Source: Pseudoxanthomonas sp. z9 (GTDB lineage: Bacteria; Pseudomonadota; Gammaproteobacteria; Xanthomonadales; Xanthomonadaceae). From it: a stretch of DNA of 64,000 nt. Below are positions 33,610-43,448 of the stretch, piece after piece. Below the pieces are notes generated by a model. It had not been told where the DNA came from, ran no database searches, and saw only the letters and a program-made list of their open reading frames with translations. Location: assembly GCF_006542425.1 (NCBI RefSeq), contig NZ_VFID01000002.1, positions 248,001 through 312,000 of the forward strand, in the 5' to 3' direction. A program made the position numbers and the translations under genes. Each line of letters opens with the position of its first letter. Positions within the stretch are counted from its first letter, which is position 1.

Positions 33610-34794
33610 TCAGTGGGTGCTGCCCCCGGCGGGCGTGGTGCTGCCCGTGGTGGAGGGGGTGGCGGGACGGTTCGTGGCGCCGCGATTGCGGCCGCCGGCT
33701 TCGGATGCGCTCGAGGTTTCAAGCCCGGTGTCGCCGGTCCGCCCCATGCCCGGCGTCACCCGGATCTCGTTGTGGACCTCGCGCACGCCGCCGCATGCAT
33801 CGGCGATGTCCTCGGCGCGGTGCTTCATCCAGCGTTGTTCCACCATGCCGCTCAGGGTGGCGACGCCGCCACTTACGCTGATCTGCAGATCGTCCGCGTC
33901 CAGGTAGGGGTCGTCGGTGAAGCGTTCATTGAGATCCTCGGTGATGCGTTCGTCGGAACGGGTGTAGCCGCGCGGCCCGCGTCCGCGGAAATTCCGTTGG
34001 CCGGATTCCTGGCCATACCCGGAGGCCCCGGCGCGGGTGTCGTCGCGCCAGTCGGACGGGCTGCGACCCATCCCGCCGGAGGACTGGCCGTAACCGTAGC
34101 CGGAACTGCTGCCGTAGCCGACGCCGGGTTCGCGTGGATAGCGCCCGCTGCGCCCATAGCCGCTTCCGGCGAACACGTCGCCCTGCGCGTAGCGCTGGCT
34201 GAAATCCTCGGGCCCGTAGATCCGGCCCGGATCACGCTCGCGTCCCCAGCCCTGGCTGTATTCGCCCGGCGGGTCGTAATAGCCGCTTTCGCGGTCGTCC
34301 GCGCGCCCGGCCGGACGATAACCACCGGCGAAGTCGCTGTCGTCGAAGCCCCGTCCGTATTCACGCTGGCCGGCATCGCCGCGGCCGCTGAATCCGGAAC
34401 GCCCGCGACCGCCGCCGTATTGCCCGCGCACATCCTCGTCGGACTCGCGGCCGCGTCCCCAGCGCTCGTACTCGTCTTCGCCGAAGCGGCCTTCTTCCCG
34501 GGCCTGTGCGCGCGTTCGCGATGACTGGATACCGGCGGTGCCATAGCCTTCGCCATAGCCACGCGAGGAACGCTCGTCGTCGGGATGCCTGTTCTCCGGA
34601 CGCATGCCTTCGTGTTGCCTGCCGTATTGCCGGTTGTACTGGTTCATGTCCTGTCTCCGGTTCTGCCACCATTCGCGGCTGGCGTCTGCCAGCTGCGTTG
34701 CCAGTTGCCGCAGTTCGCCTATCGCGGCCTTCAGTTCGACGCCCACGTGCCTGCCGTCGTCGTGTCTGCTCTCGTCGTGTCTGTTCTCGTCCAT
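33610..34794 (-). CDS. BON-domain protein with long Gly/Tyr/Arg-rich region
   Basis: A 394-residue protein. An N-terminal charged helix (about 10-50) is followed by roughly 250 residues of disordered G/Y/R/S/D-rich sequence, then a BON domain (about 300-365: D-E-R-I-T-E-D-L-N-E-R-F, D-A-D-D-L-Q-I-S-V-S-G-G-V-A-T-L-S-G-M-V) and a Ser/Thr/Gly-rich tail. BON domains bind membranes or surface molecules and occur in osmotic-stress proteins. AGGAG lies eight bases before the ATG; no signal peptide is visible, so it looks cytoplasmic. Confidence 0.8.
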   Translation of the reverse strand: MDENRHDESRHDDGRHVGVELKAAIGELRQLATQLADASREWWQNRRQDMNQYNRQYGRQHEGMRPENRHPDDERSSRGYGEGYGTAGIQSSRTRAQAREEGRFGEDEYERWGRGRESDEDVRGQYGGGRGRSGFSGRGDAGQREYGRGFDDSDFAGGYRPAGRADDRESGYYDPPGEYSQGWGRERDPGRIYGPEDFSQRYAQGDVFAGSGYGRSGRYPREPGVGYGSSSGYGYGQSSGGMGRSPSDWRDDTRAGASGYGQESGQRNFRGRGPRGYTRSDERITEDLNERFTDDPYLDADDLQISVSGGVATLSGMVEQRWMKHRAEDIADACGGVREVHNEIRVTPGMGRTGDTGLETSSASEAGGRNRGATNRPATPSTTGSTTPAGGSTH

Positions 34795-35027
34795 TGCCTG
34801 CTCCTGGAAGAAAGGAGTGGAAGGGAGCGCGGTGCGCCACTCCGTCCGTGGACGGCACGCAAACGGCATGCCATCGCCGCAGTCCGGCAGGCGCGGGCGC
34901 CGCCAGCGCCGGGCGGCCTCGGCAGGCAGCTTTTGCGCCGAAAGGAAGTTTGTGCGCGGAGCGGATCGGCACGCGGTTTGCGTGGGTAGCGGTAGGCGAA
35001 TGAAGCGCAACGCGCGCGGAGGTGAAC

Positions 35028-35315
35028 ATGAAACGCTGGATGATCGCCGGCCTGGTGTGGGCCATGGCCATGACCGTGATGCCGGCCTGCGACCGCCGGG
35101 ACGATCCTTCGGTTCCCCCGGCCAGCACGGGCAGCAGCACGCCGCCCGGTGAAAGGGTCGATGCCGGCGCCGACGACAAGGCCGCGGTGAAGGACGAGCC
35201 GGTCCACCTGACCCAGCCGCCGCCCACCGCGACCGAGTGCGACGGCAAGGTCGGCGACGAACTCGCGGCGTGCCTGCAGGACCGTGCCACGCGCTCGCCA
35301 GCGCCCGCGCCCTGA
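35028..35315 (+). CDS. Small lipoprotein, unknown function
   Basis: A 95-residue protein with a lipoprotein signal: basic start, hydrophobic helix and a lipobox ending V-M-P-A-C near residue 21. The mature part is short, Pro/Asp-rich, with a pair of later cysteines (T-E-C-D-G and A-A-C-L). CGGAGG precedes the ATG; a GTG two codons earlier is less likely. Confidence 0.65.
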   Translation: MKRWMIAGLVWAMAMTVMPACDRRDDPSVPPASTGSSTPPGERVDAGADDKAAVKDEPVHLTQPPPTATECDGKVGDELAACLQDRATRSPAPAP

Positions 35316-35466
35316 CGCAGAAATTTCACGGGATGCAGCATGTGCCGCCCGCGCGGTCGCTTGGACGCGCCTGCGCGAGCTCCACCGTTGGCATGGACAT
35401 TGCGGAGTACGCCACGGCGAGCGGCTACACCGACCGCCGCACTTCCTCCCAACAGAAGGCGTTCCC

Positions 35467-35883
35467 ATGTCCCGTACCCCACTGTCATTGAATCCTTCCT
35501 CGACGAACACCCATGGCACCGCCACTTCCGCCCCGCGTGGACAAGAGCAGGGCAGGCGCCGGGAGCCGCGCGGATTTGCCGCGATGGATCCGGAACGGCA
35601 ACGCGAAATCGCACGCAAGGGCGGACGCGCCGCGCACCGTAGCGGCAACGCGCACCAGTTCGACTCCGAGGAAGCCCGCGAAGCGGGACGCAAGGGTGGC
35701 GAGGCGGTCAGCCAGGACCGTACGCACATGGCCCGGATCGGCGCGCGCGGCGGCGAAGCGCGCGGGGCCAATCGCCGGCAGCAGACGCGCGAGCGTGGCA
35801 TCGAGGGCGACGAGGGAAGCGCGGAACCGGATGCTGGCGGCAGCATGCCATCCGGAAGCATGCCATCCACGCGCCATCACTGA
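35467..35883 (+). CDS. KGG-repeat stress protein (YciG/con-10-like)
   Basis: A 138-residue hydrophilic protein with repeats of the KGG type: G-F-A-A-M-D-P-E-R-Q-R-E-I-A-R-K-G-G, F-D-S-E-E-A-R-E-A-G-R-K-G-G and M-A-R-I-G-A-R-G-G. Such proteins (YciG, GsiB, con-10) are induced by starvation, osmotic stress or drying, and are mostly disordered. The ATG at 35467 is the one closest to the conserved part. It fits the stress theme of the region. Confidence 0.8.
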   Translation: MSRTPLSLNPSSTNTHGTATSAPRGQEQGRRREPRGFAAMDPERQREIARKGGRAAHRSGNAHQFDSEEAREAGRKGGEAVSQDRTHMARIGARGGEARGANRRQQTRERGIEGDEGSAEPDAGGSMPSGSMPSTRHH

Positions 35884-35904
35884 CGCGGATGGCGTACCGC
35901 GGAA

Positions 35905-36115
35905 TCACCCGCGCGGGGCGGCGCCGGCCTCGCCCTGCAACGGGGAGCCGCCGATGACCATGCGGTCCAGCAACGCGCCGCACTGGACAACGGCCATGTC
36001 GATCCGGTCCAGGCCCGAGCGGACGTCGTCGATCTGGCCCTGCGCGAGCGCTTCCCGCGCGATGGAATTGGCATACAGGATCAGGTTCAACTCGTTGCGC
36101 AGATCGTGCTGCCAG

Positions 36116-36123
<8 letters not shown>
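35905..36123 (-). CDS. 72-residue H-box (DHp-like) protein
   Basis: A 72-residue protein starting MSDWQHDLRNELNLILYANS. The H-D-L-R-N-E-L-N segment matches the H-box of histidine kinase dimerisation domains (H-E-L-R-N-P-L), with H6 as possible phospho-acceptor, and the second half can form a matching helix. There is no ATPase domain. Its ATG overlaps the stop of the sigma54 response regulator upstream by eight bases, so the two are translated together. It could be a phosphotransfer partner for that regulator, or an inactive relative. Confidence 0.6.
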
Positions 36124-37438
<1,315 letters not shown>

Positions 37439-37605
37439 GTTCACTCTCGTGGATCACCAGCATGCGAGCATCGCCCAATGGCTGTTAGGGCAACGCGAAG
37501 CGGACACGGCCACATCATGATGCGGCGTGCATGCGGTGTTGATGTTCATGAAGGTGATCGCGCGACACCCGCGCGCACGTTGTCCCCGGCACGCGCGGCG
37601 CCGGT

Positions 37606-38061
37606 TCAGCCCAGCCGCTGATCCATCCGGAAACGGTGCGCGGCCAGGTAGCTGACCTGCGGGAACAGCGGGTGGCGCGGATTGAGCAGAAGATTGTGTT
37701 CGCACGGGCACAGCGCGCTGGGAACCCGCGCCGCCAGGGTATTGCCGGTGGCGAGCCAGGCATCGCCCAGCGCCTGCACTTCGGTCCGGTAGGGACGCTC
37801 CCGCCAGAGCAGATCCTCGGCGACCTCGATGACATGCAGCGAGCCGGACGGAATGCGCGCCTCGATCAGTTTCAGCTGATTGACCGGCGTGCTTTCCAGA
37901 TGCGCACGATGTTCGAGCATCGCCGCGGCGGCGCTGCAGGCGGCGTAGATCACCGGCAGCTGCCCGCTGGTCCAGCGGCCGGGACGATCGGAGACGGGGA
38001 ATACGTGGGTGACGGCGGTGTCCTCGACCATCACGAAAGCGGGCATGGTTTCGTTCGACAT
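37606..38061 (-). CDS. Orphan RES-domain protein (NAD+-degrading toxin family)
   Basis: A 151-residue RES-domain protein. Segments R-P-G-R-W-T-S (26-32), P-V-I-Y-A-A-C-S-A-A-A-A-M-L-E (36-50), V-P-S-A (113-116) and N-P-R-H-P-L-F (127-133) match the family; R29, E50 and S115 are candidates for the R-E-S triad. RES toxins break down NAD+ and are normally encoded after an Xre-type antitoxin, but no such gene is next to this one on either side. It may be a solitary enzyme or be controlled from elsewhere. The MscS gene starts divergently 125 bases away. Confidence 0.75.
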   Translation of the reverse strand: MSNETMPAFVMVEDTAVTHVFPVSDRPGRWTSGQLPVIYAACSAAAAMLEHRAHLESTPVNQLKLIEARIPSGSLHVIEVAEDLLWRERPYRTEVQALGDAWLATGNTLAARVPSALCPCEHNLLLNPRHPLFPQVSYLAAHRFRMDQRLG

Positions 38062-38186
38062 GGCGCTGCCCCTCGGCGGGATGACCCATGATGGGTTCGA
38101 AGACGCGAAGACCATGTGCAACCCAGCCTTCACATGGCGGGTCCGCATGCTCGGGTAGGGTCGGAATCCTCCATTTTCGCTTCGAC

Positions 38187-40250
38187 ATGCGCGCGATTTC
38201 CGTCTCTTTCTTCCGCCGGCGACACCGCCGCACCGCGCGCGGGCCGGCGCGGGTGCTGGCGGCGCTGATTGCCGCGGCTGCCATGATCGGCATGGCAGGA
38301 GCGTTCGCTTCGGCTCCCGCTTCCGCACCGCGCTCCGCGTCCTCCACCGGCACGCCATCGGAACCGGCGCAGACCAGCGCGCGTGAAATGCTGGAGGAAG
38401 TGGGCGAACGCGACAATGCGCCGCCCTACAGCCGGCGCCTGTGGCAGGGCGCCGCGCTGGAATGGGCGCGCGCCGTGCCCGCGATCGAACGCGACCTCGC
38501 CGGCGCCTGGCAGGAACTGCGCAGGCAGGCGACGGACCGCTTCTGGGCGCTCGCGGCGCTGCTGCTGGCATGGGCGGGTGCGCTGCGGGGCATTCCATGG
38601 CTGGTATCGAAACTGATCCCGCGGCTGCCCGAAGGACGCATCCGGCGTTCGCTGCCCGCGCTGCTGCGGGTCGCCGGTACGACCGTGTGCAGCGCGACCC
38701 TGCTGATCGCGATCGGCCAGGTACTGGGATGGGGCACGCCCACCGGCTCGCCGCTGCCGGCCTTGCTGGCGCCGCTGATCGGGGTGCTGGCCTTCGCGGC
38801 ATTCATGGCCAGCCTGGGTCGCAACGTGCTTTCCTGCGGCGACGCGGGCCTGCGCCTGCCCGACATTCCCGACGAGGTGGCCGCGAGGATGCGCCATGTG
38901 CCGTGGCTGTTGGCCGGTTCGGTCGCCGCCGCGACCTGGCTGGAGATCCTGGTGGTGCGCTGGCTGCCGGCGCAGGGCTACGCGTCGCGACTGGCGATCG
39001 CGGGCGTGGTGGTGTTCCTGGCCGCGGTGCTGGCGAGCGTGTGGTCGCGGCTGGGACTGGCCCTGCGCGCGAATCCCGCCGATGCTCCAGCGGGACGCCA
39101 TCGTGTCCTGCTGCGCGGCGTGGTGGTGGTGGGCTGGGCGCTGATCCTGGGCAGCCTGTTCGCCACGCTGCTGGGTTACTACGGCGCCGGCGGCTTCCTG
39201 ATCAAACAGACGCTGTGGGGCGGCGTGGTGCTGGTGTTCACCTATCTGCTGGCGGCGGCCAGCGGCGACACCATCGACGCCTATCTGGGCGGCGGTGGCC
39301 GCGCCGGGCGGGTGCTGGCATGGCGACTGGGTCTTGAGCCGCGCAAGGTCGATCAGGTCGGCGCGATCGTCTATGGCGTAGTGCGCCTGTTGTTGCTGCT
39401 GTGCGCGCTGGTGCTGCTGGCCGCGCCCTACGGGCTGGGTCCCTCCGAACTGTTCGGCCGCCTGCATCCGCGCACGGCGGTGATCGCGATCGGCCAGCTC
39501 CGGCTGGGCGCGGGCGATCTGGTGCGGGCGCTGCTGGTGTTCGCGGCGGTGATGCTGGCCACCCGCTTGTTCGGGCGCTGGTTCAATCGTCGCTATCTGC
39601 CGACCACGCGGCTGGATCCGGGCATGCGCAGTTCGCTGGTGTCGGTGGCGACCTACGTGGGCGTGGTCATCGCGATATCGATGGCGCTGGCGGCGATGGG
39701 CGTGGGCCTGGACAAGATCACCTGGATCGCCAGCGCGCTGACCGTTGGCATCGGCTTTGGCCTGCAGGCGATCGTGCAGAACTTCATATCCGGGCTGATC
39801 CTGCTGGCCGAACGCCCGGTGCGGGTCGGCGACTGGGTGGTGGTGGGCGACGCCGAGGGCGACGTGCGCCGGATCAACGTGCGCGCCACCGAGATCACCA
39901 TGGCCGATCGCACCACCGTGCTGGTGCCCAATTCCGAACTGATCACCAAGGTGGTGCGCAATCGCACGCTGACCCGCTCCGAAGGACTGGTGAAGATCCT
40001 GCTGCCGCTGCCGGCGGCGACGACCGACGTGGAGAAGGCGGTGGCGGTGGCGCGGGAGGTGATCTCCGCCAACCCCGACGTGCTGCCGCGGCCGGAACCG
40101 GTGGTGCTGGTGGAAGAGGTCAAGGACAACAAGATCTTCTTCAACCTGTCGGTGTATGTCGACGGCCCGCGCCGGGTCGCGACGGTACGCGGCGCGCTGC
40201 TGTACGAACTGCTGCGGCGCCTGCCGGAAGCCGGTGTGCCACTGGCCTGA
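38187..40250 (+). CDS. MscS-family mechanosensitive ion channel
   Basis: A 687-residue inner-membrane protein. A signal-like N-terminal helix (about 15-38) is followed by a periplasmic stretch, about ten membrane helices, and the MscS core: the pore helix with G-I-G-F-G-L-Q-A-I-V-Q-N-F-I-S-G (near 540), the R-V-G-D-W-V beta domain and V-P-N-S-E-L-I-T. The extra helices place it with the large YbiO/MscK-like group. It opens under membrane tension to release solutes after a drop in osmolarity, in keeping with the trehalose operon facing it. Confidence 0.9.
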   Translation: MRAISVSFFRRRHRRTARGPARVLAALIAAAAMIGMAGAFASAPASAPRSASSTGTPSEPAQTSAREMLEEVGERDNAPPYSRRLWQGAALEWARAVPAIERDLAGAWQELRRQATDRFWALAALLLAWAGALRGIPWLVSKLIPRLPEGRIRRSLPALLRVAGTTVCSATLLIAIGQVLGWGTPTGSPLPALLAPLIGVLAFAAFMASLGRNVLSCGDAGLRLPDIPDEVAARMRHVPWLLAGSVAAATWLEILVVRWLPAQGYASRLAIAGVVVFLAAVLASVWSRLGLALRANPADAPAGRHRVLLRGVVVVGWALILGSLFATLLGYYGAGGFLIKQTLWGGVVLVFTYLLAAASGDTIDAYLGGGGRAGRVLAWRLGLEPRKVDQVGAIVYGVVRLLLLLCALVLLAAPYGLGPSELFGRLHPRTAVIAIGQLRLGAGDLVRALLVFAAVMLATRLFGRWFNRRYLPTTRLDPGMRSSLVSVATYVGVVIAISMALAAMGVGLDKITWIASALTVGIGFGLQAIVQNFISGLILLAERPVRVGDWVVVGDAEGDVRRINVRATEITMADRTTVLVPNSELITKVVRNRTLTRSEGLVKILLPLPAATTDVEKAVAVAREVISANPDVLPRPEPVVLVEEVKDNKIFFNLSVYVDGPRRVATVRGALLYELLRRLPEAGVPLA

Positions 40251-40259
40251 GCGTGCGCC

Positions 40260-42389
40260 TTACTGGCGGATGCAGACCGCCAGCCCGGGCGCGCCTTCGC
40301 CTTCGGCGAATACGCTGATGCGCTCGCCGACCTTGCGGAAGGCCAGATCGAAGCGGCGCGCGCCCAGCCGCAAATCGCTGATGGTGACGTCCTCGATGCC
40401 CGGCGGCAGTTCGGGCTGGTTGATTTCCACCATCTCGCCGCGACCGTCGATGTCGATGCCCAGGCAGGCCTGCAACAGCATCAGCGCCGATCCGGCCGCC
40501 CACGCCTGAGGCAGGCAGGCCACCGGGTAGGCGACCGGCGGCGCGCCCTGGGTACGCGAGAACCCGCAGAACAGTTCCGGCAGGCGCATGTCGAAGTGAA
40601 CGGCCGCCTCGAACGCGCCACGCAGCAACCGCGGCGCGCCACCACGAAAGCCGGTGCGCGCGATGCCGCTGGCGCACAGCGCGTTGTCGTGTGGCCAGAC
40701 CGAACCGTTGTGGTAGGAAATCGGGTTGTAGCGCGCCTCGCCACGGGCGACCGTGCGCACGCCCCAGCCGGTGAAGAACGGCGAGGAAAGCAACTGCGCG
40801 GCGACGCCGGCGGCGCGCTCGGGCGCGGCCAGGCCGGTATACAGCAGGTGGCCCGGATTGCTGGTGCGCACCCGGCACAACTGGCCTTCGCCATCGATCG
40901 CCAGCCCGTAGAACTTCAGTTCCTCGTCCCAGAAGTGCGTTTCCACGGCCTGGCGGAGGCGGTCGGCGCGCGCCTCCCAGGCGGTGGCGCGCTGGGTCGC
41001 GCTTGCCTCGTCCGCGCAAAGCGGCGCCAGCGCCGCGATGCCGCGCAGTGCCGCGTATACATACCCCTGCACCTCGACCAGCGCGATCGGTCCGGGCGCG
41101 AGCCGGCCGTCGGCATGGAACACCGAATCGCCGCTGTCCTTCCAGCCCTGGTTGCTCAGGCCGCTCTGCTCGCCGCGCGCATAGTCGAGGAAGCCCAGCG
41201 GATTGGCGTCGCATACGCGCTCCACCCAGCCGATGGCCGCTTCCAGCGATGGCCACAGCCCGCGGATGAATGCATCGTCGCCGGTGCGGCGCCAGTAGGC
41301 GTGCGCGAGCATCACGAACAGCGGGGTGGTGTCGACGCCGCCGTAGTACAGGCCGAACGGCAGCTCGCGCAGGCTGGACATCTCGCCCTTGCGGGTCTCG
41401 TGCATGATCTTGCCCGGCGAGGCGTCCAGGAACGGCGCGTCCTCCTTGGCCTGGTGTTCGGCCAGGAAGCGCAGCACGCCGCGCGCCAGCCCCGGATCCA
41501 GCCACAGGGTCTGCAGGGCGGTGATCACCGCGTCGCGGCCAAACGGGGTCGAGAACCAGGGGATGCCGGCGTAAGGGTAGGGGCCGGTCTCCAGATCGCT
41601 GGTCAGCAGCGCCAGATCCGAACGCGACTGGCGCATCCACTGATCGAACAGCGGACCGCTGCTGACGATGCGCGCGCCGCGCCGCTGGCGCGAACGCATG
41701 CGGCGGCGTGCCAGCGCGGCCTGGTAGCGGTAGCGTTCGCGCGAGGGCGGTTCGCCGGGGTCGGCGCCGGCCTCGATGTAGAACTCGCGGACCTCGTCCG
41801 GTTCCAGCACCAACGGAAACTCCAGTTCGCCGGCACCGGCGAACACCGGCGCCATCGAAAAACGTATGTAGGAGGCGCGTTCGACGTTGTCCAGGCCGAC
41901 GTAGCGGAAGCCGTAGCCGATTTCGCCCGGCTCCGGTTCCATCAGTCGCCCGCGCGCGGAGCGGCGGCTGCCGCGCACCTCGAACATGTCCCAGAAGTCC
42001 GCCGCCAGGGTGAAGCGCAGCGGCAGGGTGACCCGCTGCTCGCCGTAGTTGACGCAACTGATGCGCTCGTACATCCGTTCCTGGCACAGGAAGCGGTTGC
42101 GGCTGATGTGGATCAGCCCCTGCGGCGTGCCGGCTTCATCCAGCGGCGAAAGCGCACGATTGGTGAGGTGGGCGACGAACAGCACGTTGTCCTGGGTCAC
42201 CGCCGCGCTGAGCAGGGTCGTCGCCTCGTCACCCAGCCGCAGCCTGTAGCCCGACAGCACGCGGGTATCGCTGATGAAGAAGCCCTCGGCGGGCCCCGCG
42301 ATGTCGCCGTAGCTGTTGGCGACCAGGAAACTGTCGCCGTCCTTCAACACATAGCGGGTGTACAGGGCGGCGTCGGCGGCTGATTCCAT
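40260..42389 (-). CDS. Glycogen-debranching-type glycoside hydrolase (amylo-alpha-1,6-glucosidase-like)
   Basis: A 709-residue protein: an N-terminal beta-sandwich of the GDE_N type (about 10-215) and a C-terminal (alpha/alpha)6 domain with P-W-F-S-T-P-F-G-R-D, G-W-K-D-S-G-D-S and Y-H-N-G-S-V-W-P-H-D, the segments expected to carry catalytic acids in amylo-alpha-1,6-glucosidase-like enzymes. It is likely cytoplasmic and acts on alpha-glucans. Last gene of otsB-otsA-GT4-debranching enzyme; converges with mscS after nine bases. Confidence 0.85.
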   Translation of the reverse strand: MESAADAALYTRYVLKDGDSFLVANSYGDIAGPAEGFFISDTRVLSGYRLRLGDEATTLLSAAVTQDNVLFVAHLTNRALSPLDEAGTPQGLIHISRNRFLCQERMYERISCVNYGEQRVTLPLRFTLAADFWDMFEVRGSRRSARGRLMEPEPGEIGYGFRYVGLDNVERASYIRFSMAPVFAGAGELEFPLVLEPDEVREFYIEAGADPGEPPSRERYRYQAALARRRMRSRQRRGARIVSSGPLFDQWMRQSRSDLALLTSDLETGPYPYAGIPWFSTPFGRDAVITALQTLWLDPGLARGVLRFLAEHQAKEDAPFLDASPGKIMHETRKGEMSSLRELPFGLYYGGVDTTPLFVMLAHAYWRRTGDDAFIRGLWPSLEAAIGWVERVCDANPLGFLDYARGEQSGLSNQGWKDSGDSVFHADGRLAPGPIALVEVQGYVYAALRGIAALAPLCADEASATQRATAWEARADRLRQAVETHFWDEELKFYGLAIDGEGQLCRVRTSNPGHLLYTGLAAPERAAGVAAQLLSSPFFTGWGVRTVARGEARYNPISYHNGSVWPHDNALCASGIARTGFRGGAPRLLRGAFEAAVHFDMRLPELFCGFSRTQGAPPVAYPVACLPQAWAAGSALMLLQACLGIDIDGRGEMVEINQPELPPGIEDVTISDLRLGARRFDLAFRKVGERISVFAEGEGAPGLAVCIRQ

Positions 42390-42392
42390 CGT

Positions 42393-43448
42393 TCAACCCT
42401 TGGCCATGCGCAGGTCCGGACGCGTCAGCAGGGTCTGGTAGAGACCGACATACTCGCGCGCCATCGCGGTGACGGAGAAGCGTTGTTCGAATACTTCGCG
42501 GATGCGGGCGCGGTCGATCCGGTCCACCCGTTCGACCGCCGCGCTGGCCGCGGCGATCGAGTCGACGATATGACCGGTGACTCCTTCGTCCACCACTTCC
42601 GGCACCGAACCGCAGCGCCAGCCAATGACCGGAGTGCCGCAGGCCATCGCCTCGATCATCACCAGCCCGAACGGTTCCGGCCAATCGATAGGGAACAACA
42701 GCGCACGCGCGTTGCCGAGGAAGGCAGGCTTTTCCGCGTCGTTGATCTCGCCGATGAACTCCACGCCGTCCTGCTCCAGCAACGGCCGGATGACTTCCCG
42801 GAAATAGACGCGGTCATGGGTGTCGACCTTGGCCGCGATGCGCAGCGGCAGGCCGACCCGGCGCGCGATCTTGATGGCGCGGTCGAGTCGTTTTTCACGC
42901 GACACCCTGCCCAGGAACGCCAGGTAGTCGCCGGCCGGATTCTCCGCCGGCTGATAGAGATCCTCCGGCAGGCCGTGGTAGACCGTGCCCAGCCAGTTGG
43001 CCCAGGGAATCGGCCGACGCTGGCTTTCGGAAATGGAGACCAGCGGAAACTCCGGCCAGCGCCGGTAGTAGGCGGGCAGATCCTTCTTGTCCTGGCGCCC
43101 GTGCAGCGTGCTGATCGTACGGGCGGCGACGGGCTCGAACAGCGGGAACGGCAGCAGGTCGATGTGGAAGTGGATGATGTCGAACTCGTTGGCGCGCCGG
43201 GCCACGTCCGACAGCATCGCCAGGTGCGCGGCGACCGGCGACTTCAGCGGCGACTCGTCCAGCCGGATCGCGCATTCGCGACCGGGCACCAGGGTGGCCG
43301 AGGTGCGCGAGTCGCCGGAGGCGAACAGGGTCACGTCATGGCCGGCCGCGACCAGCGCCTCGGTGAGATAGGAAACCACCCGTTCGGTGCCGCCGTACAG
43401 TCGTGGCGGCACCGCTTCCAGCAGCGGGGAGATCTGGGCAATCTTCAT
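42393..43448 (-). CDS. GT4-family glycosyltransferase of the trehalose operon
   Basis: A 351-residue GT-B glycosyltransferase. The N-terminus has P-R-L-Y-G-G-T-E-R-V-V (acceptor side, glycine-rich loop), the middle has H-F-H-I-D, and the nucleotide-sugar site E-P-F-G-L-V-M-I-E-A-M-A-C-G-T-P is near 260-275. Donor and acceptor are unknown; in similar operons it accompanies a debranching-type hydrolase and trehalose enzymes. ATG overlaps the otsA stop (ATGA); the hydrolase ATG follows four bases after its stop. Confidence 0.85.
   Translation of the reverse strand: MKIAQISPLLEAVPPRLYGGTERVVSYLTEALVAAGHDVTLFASGDSRTSATLVPGRECAIRLDESPLKSPVAAHLAMLSDVARRANEFDIIHFHIDLLPFPLFEPVAARTISTLHGRQDKKDLPAYYRRWPEFPLVSISESQRRPIPWANWLGTVYHGLPEDLYQPAENPAGDYLAFLGRVSREKRLDRAIKIARRVGLPLRIAAKVDTHDRVYFREVIRPLLEQDGVEFIGEINDAEKPAFLGNARALLFPIDWPEPFGLVMIEAMACGTPVIGWRCGSVPEVVDEGVTGHIVDSIAAASAAVERVDRIDRARIREVFEQRFSVTAMAREYVGLYQTLLTRPDLRMAKG

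Noticed and set aside
37439-37605. Antitoxin gene next to the RES protein
   Set aside because: No frame in this gap or in 38062-38186 encodes an Xre-like helix-turn-helix or any protein of plausible length with a start signal.
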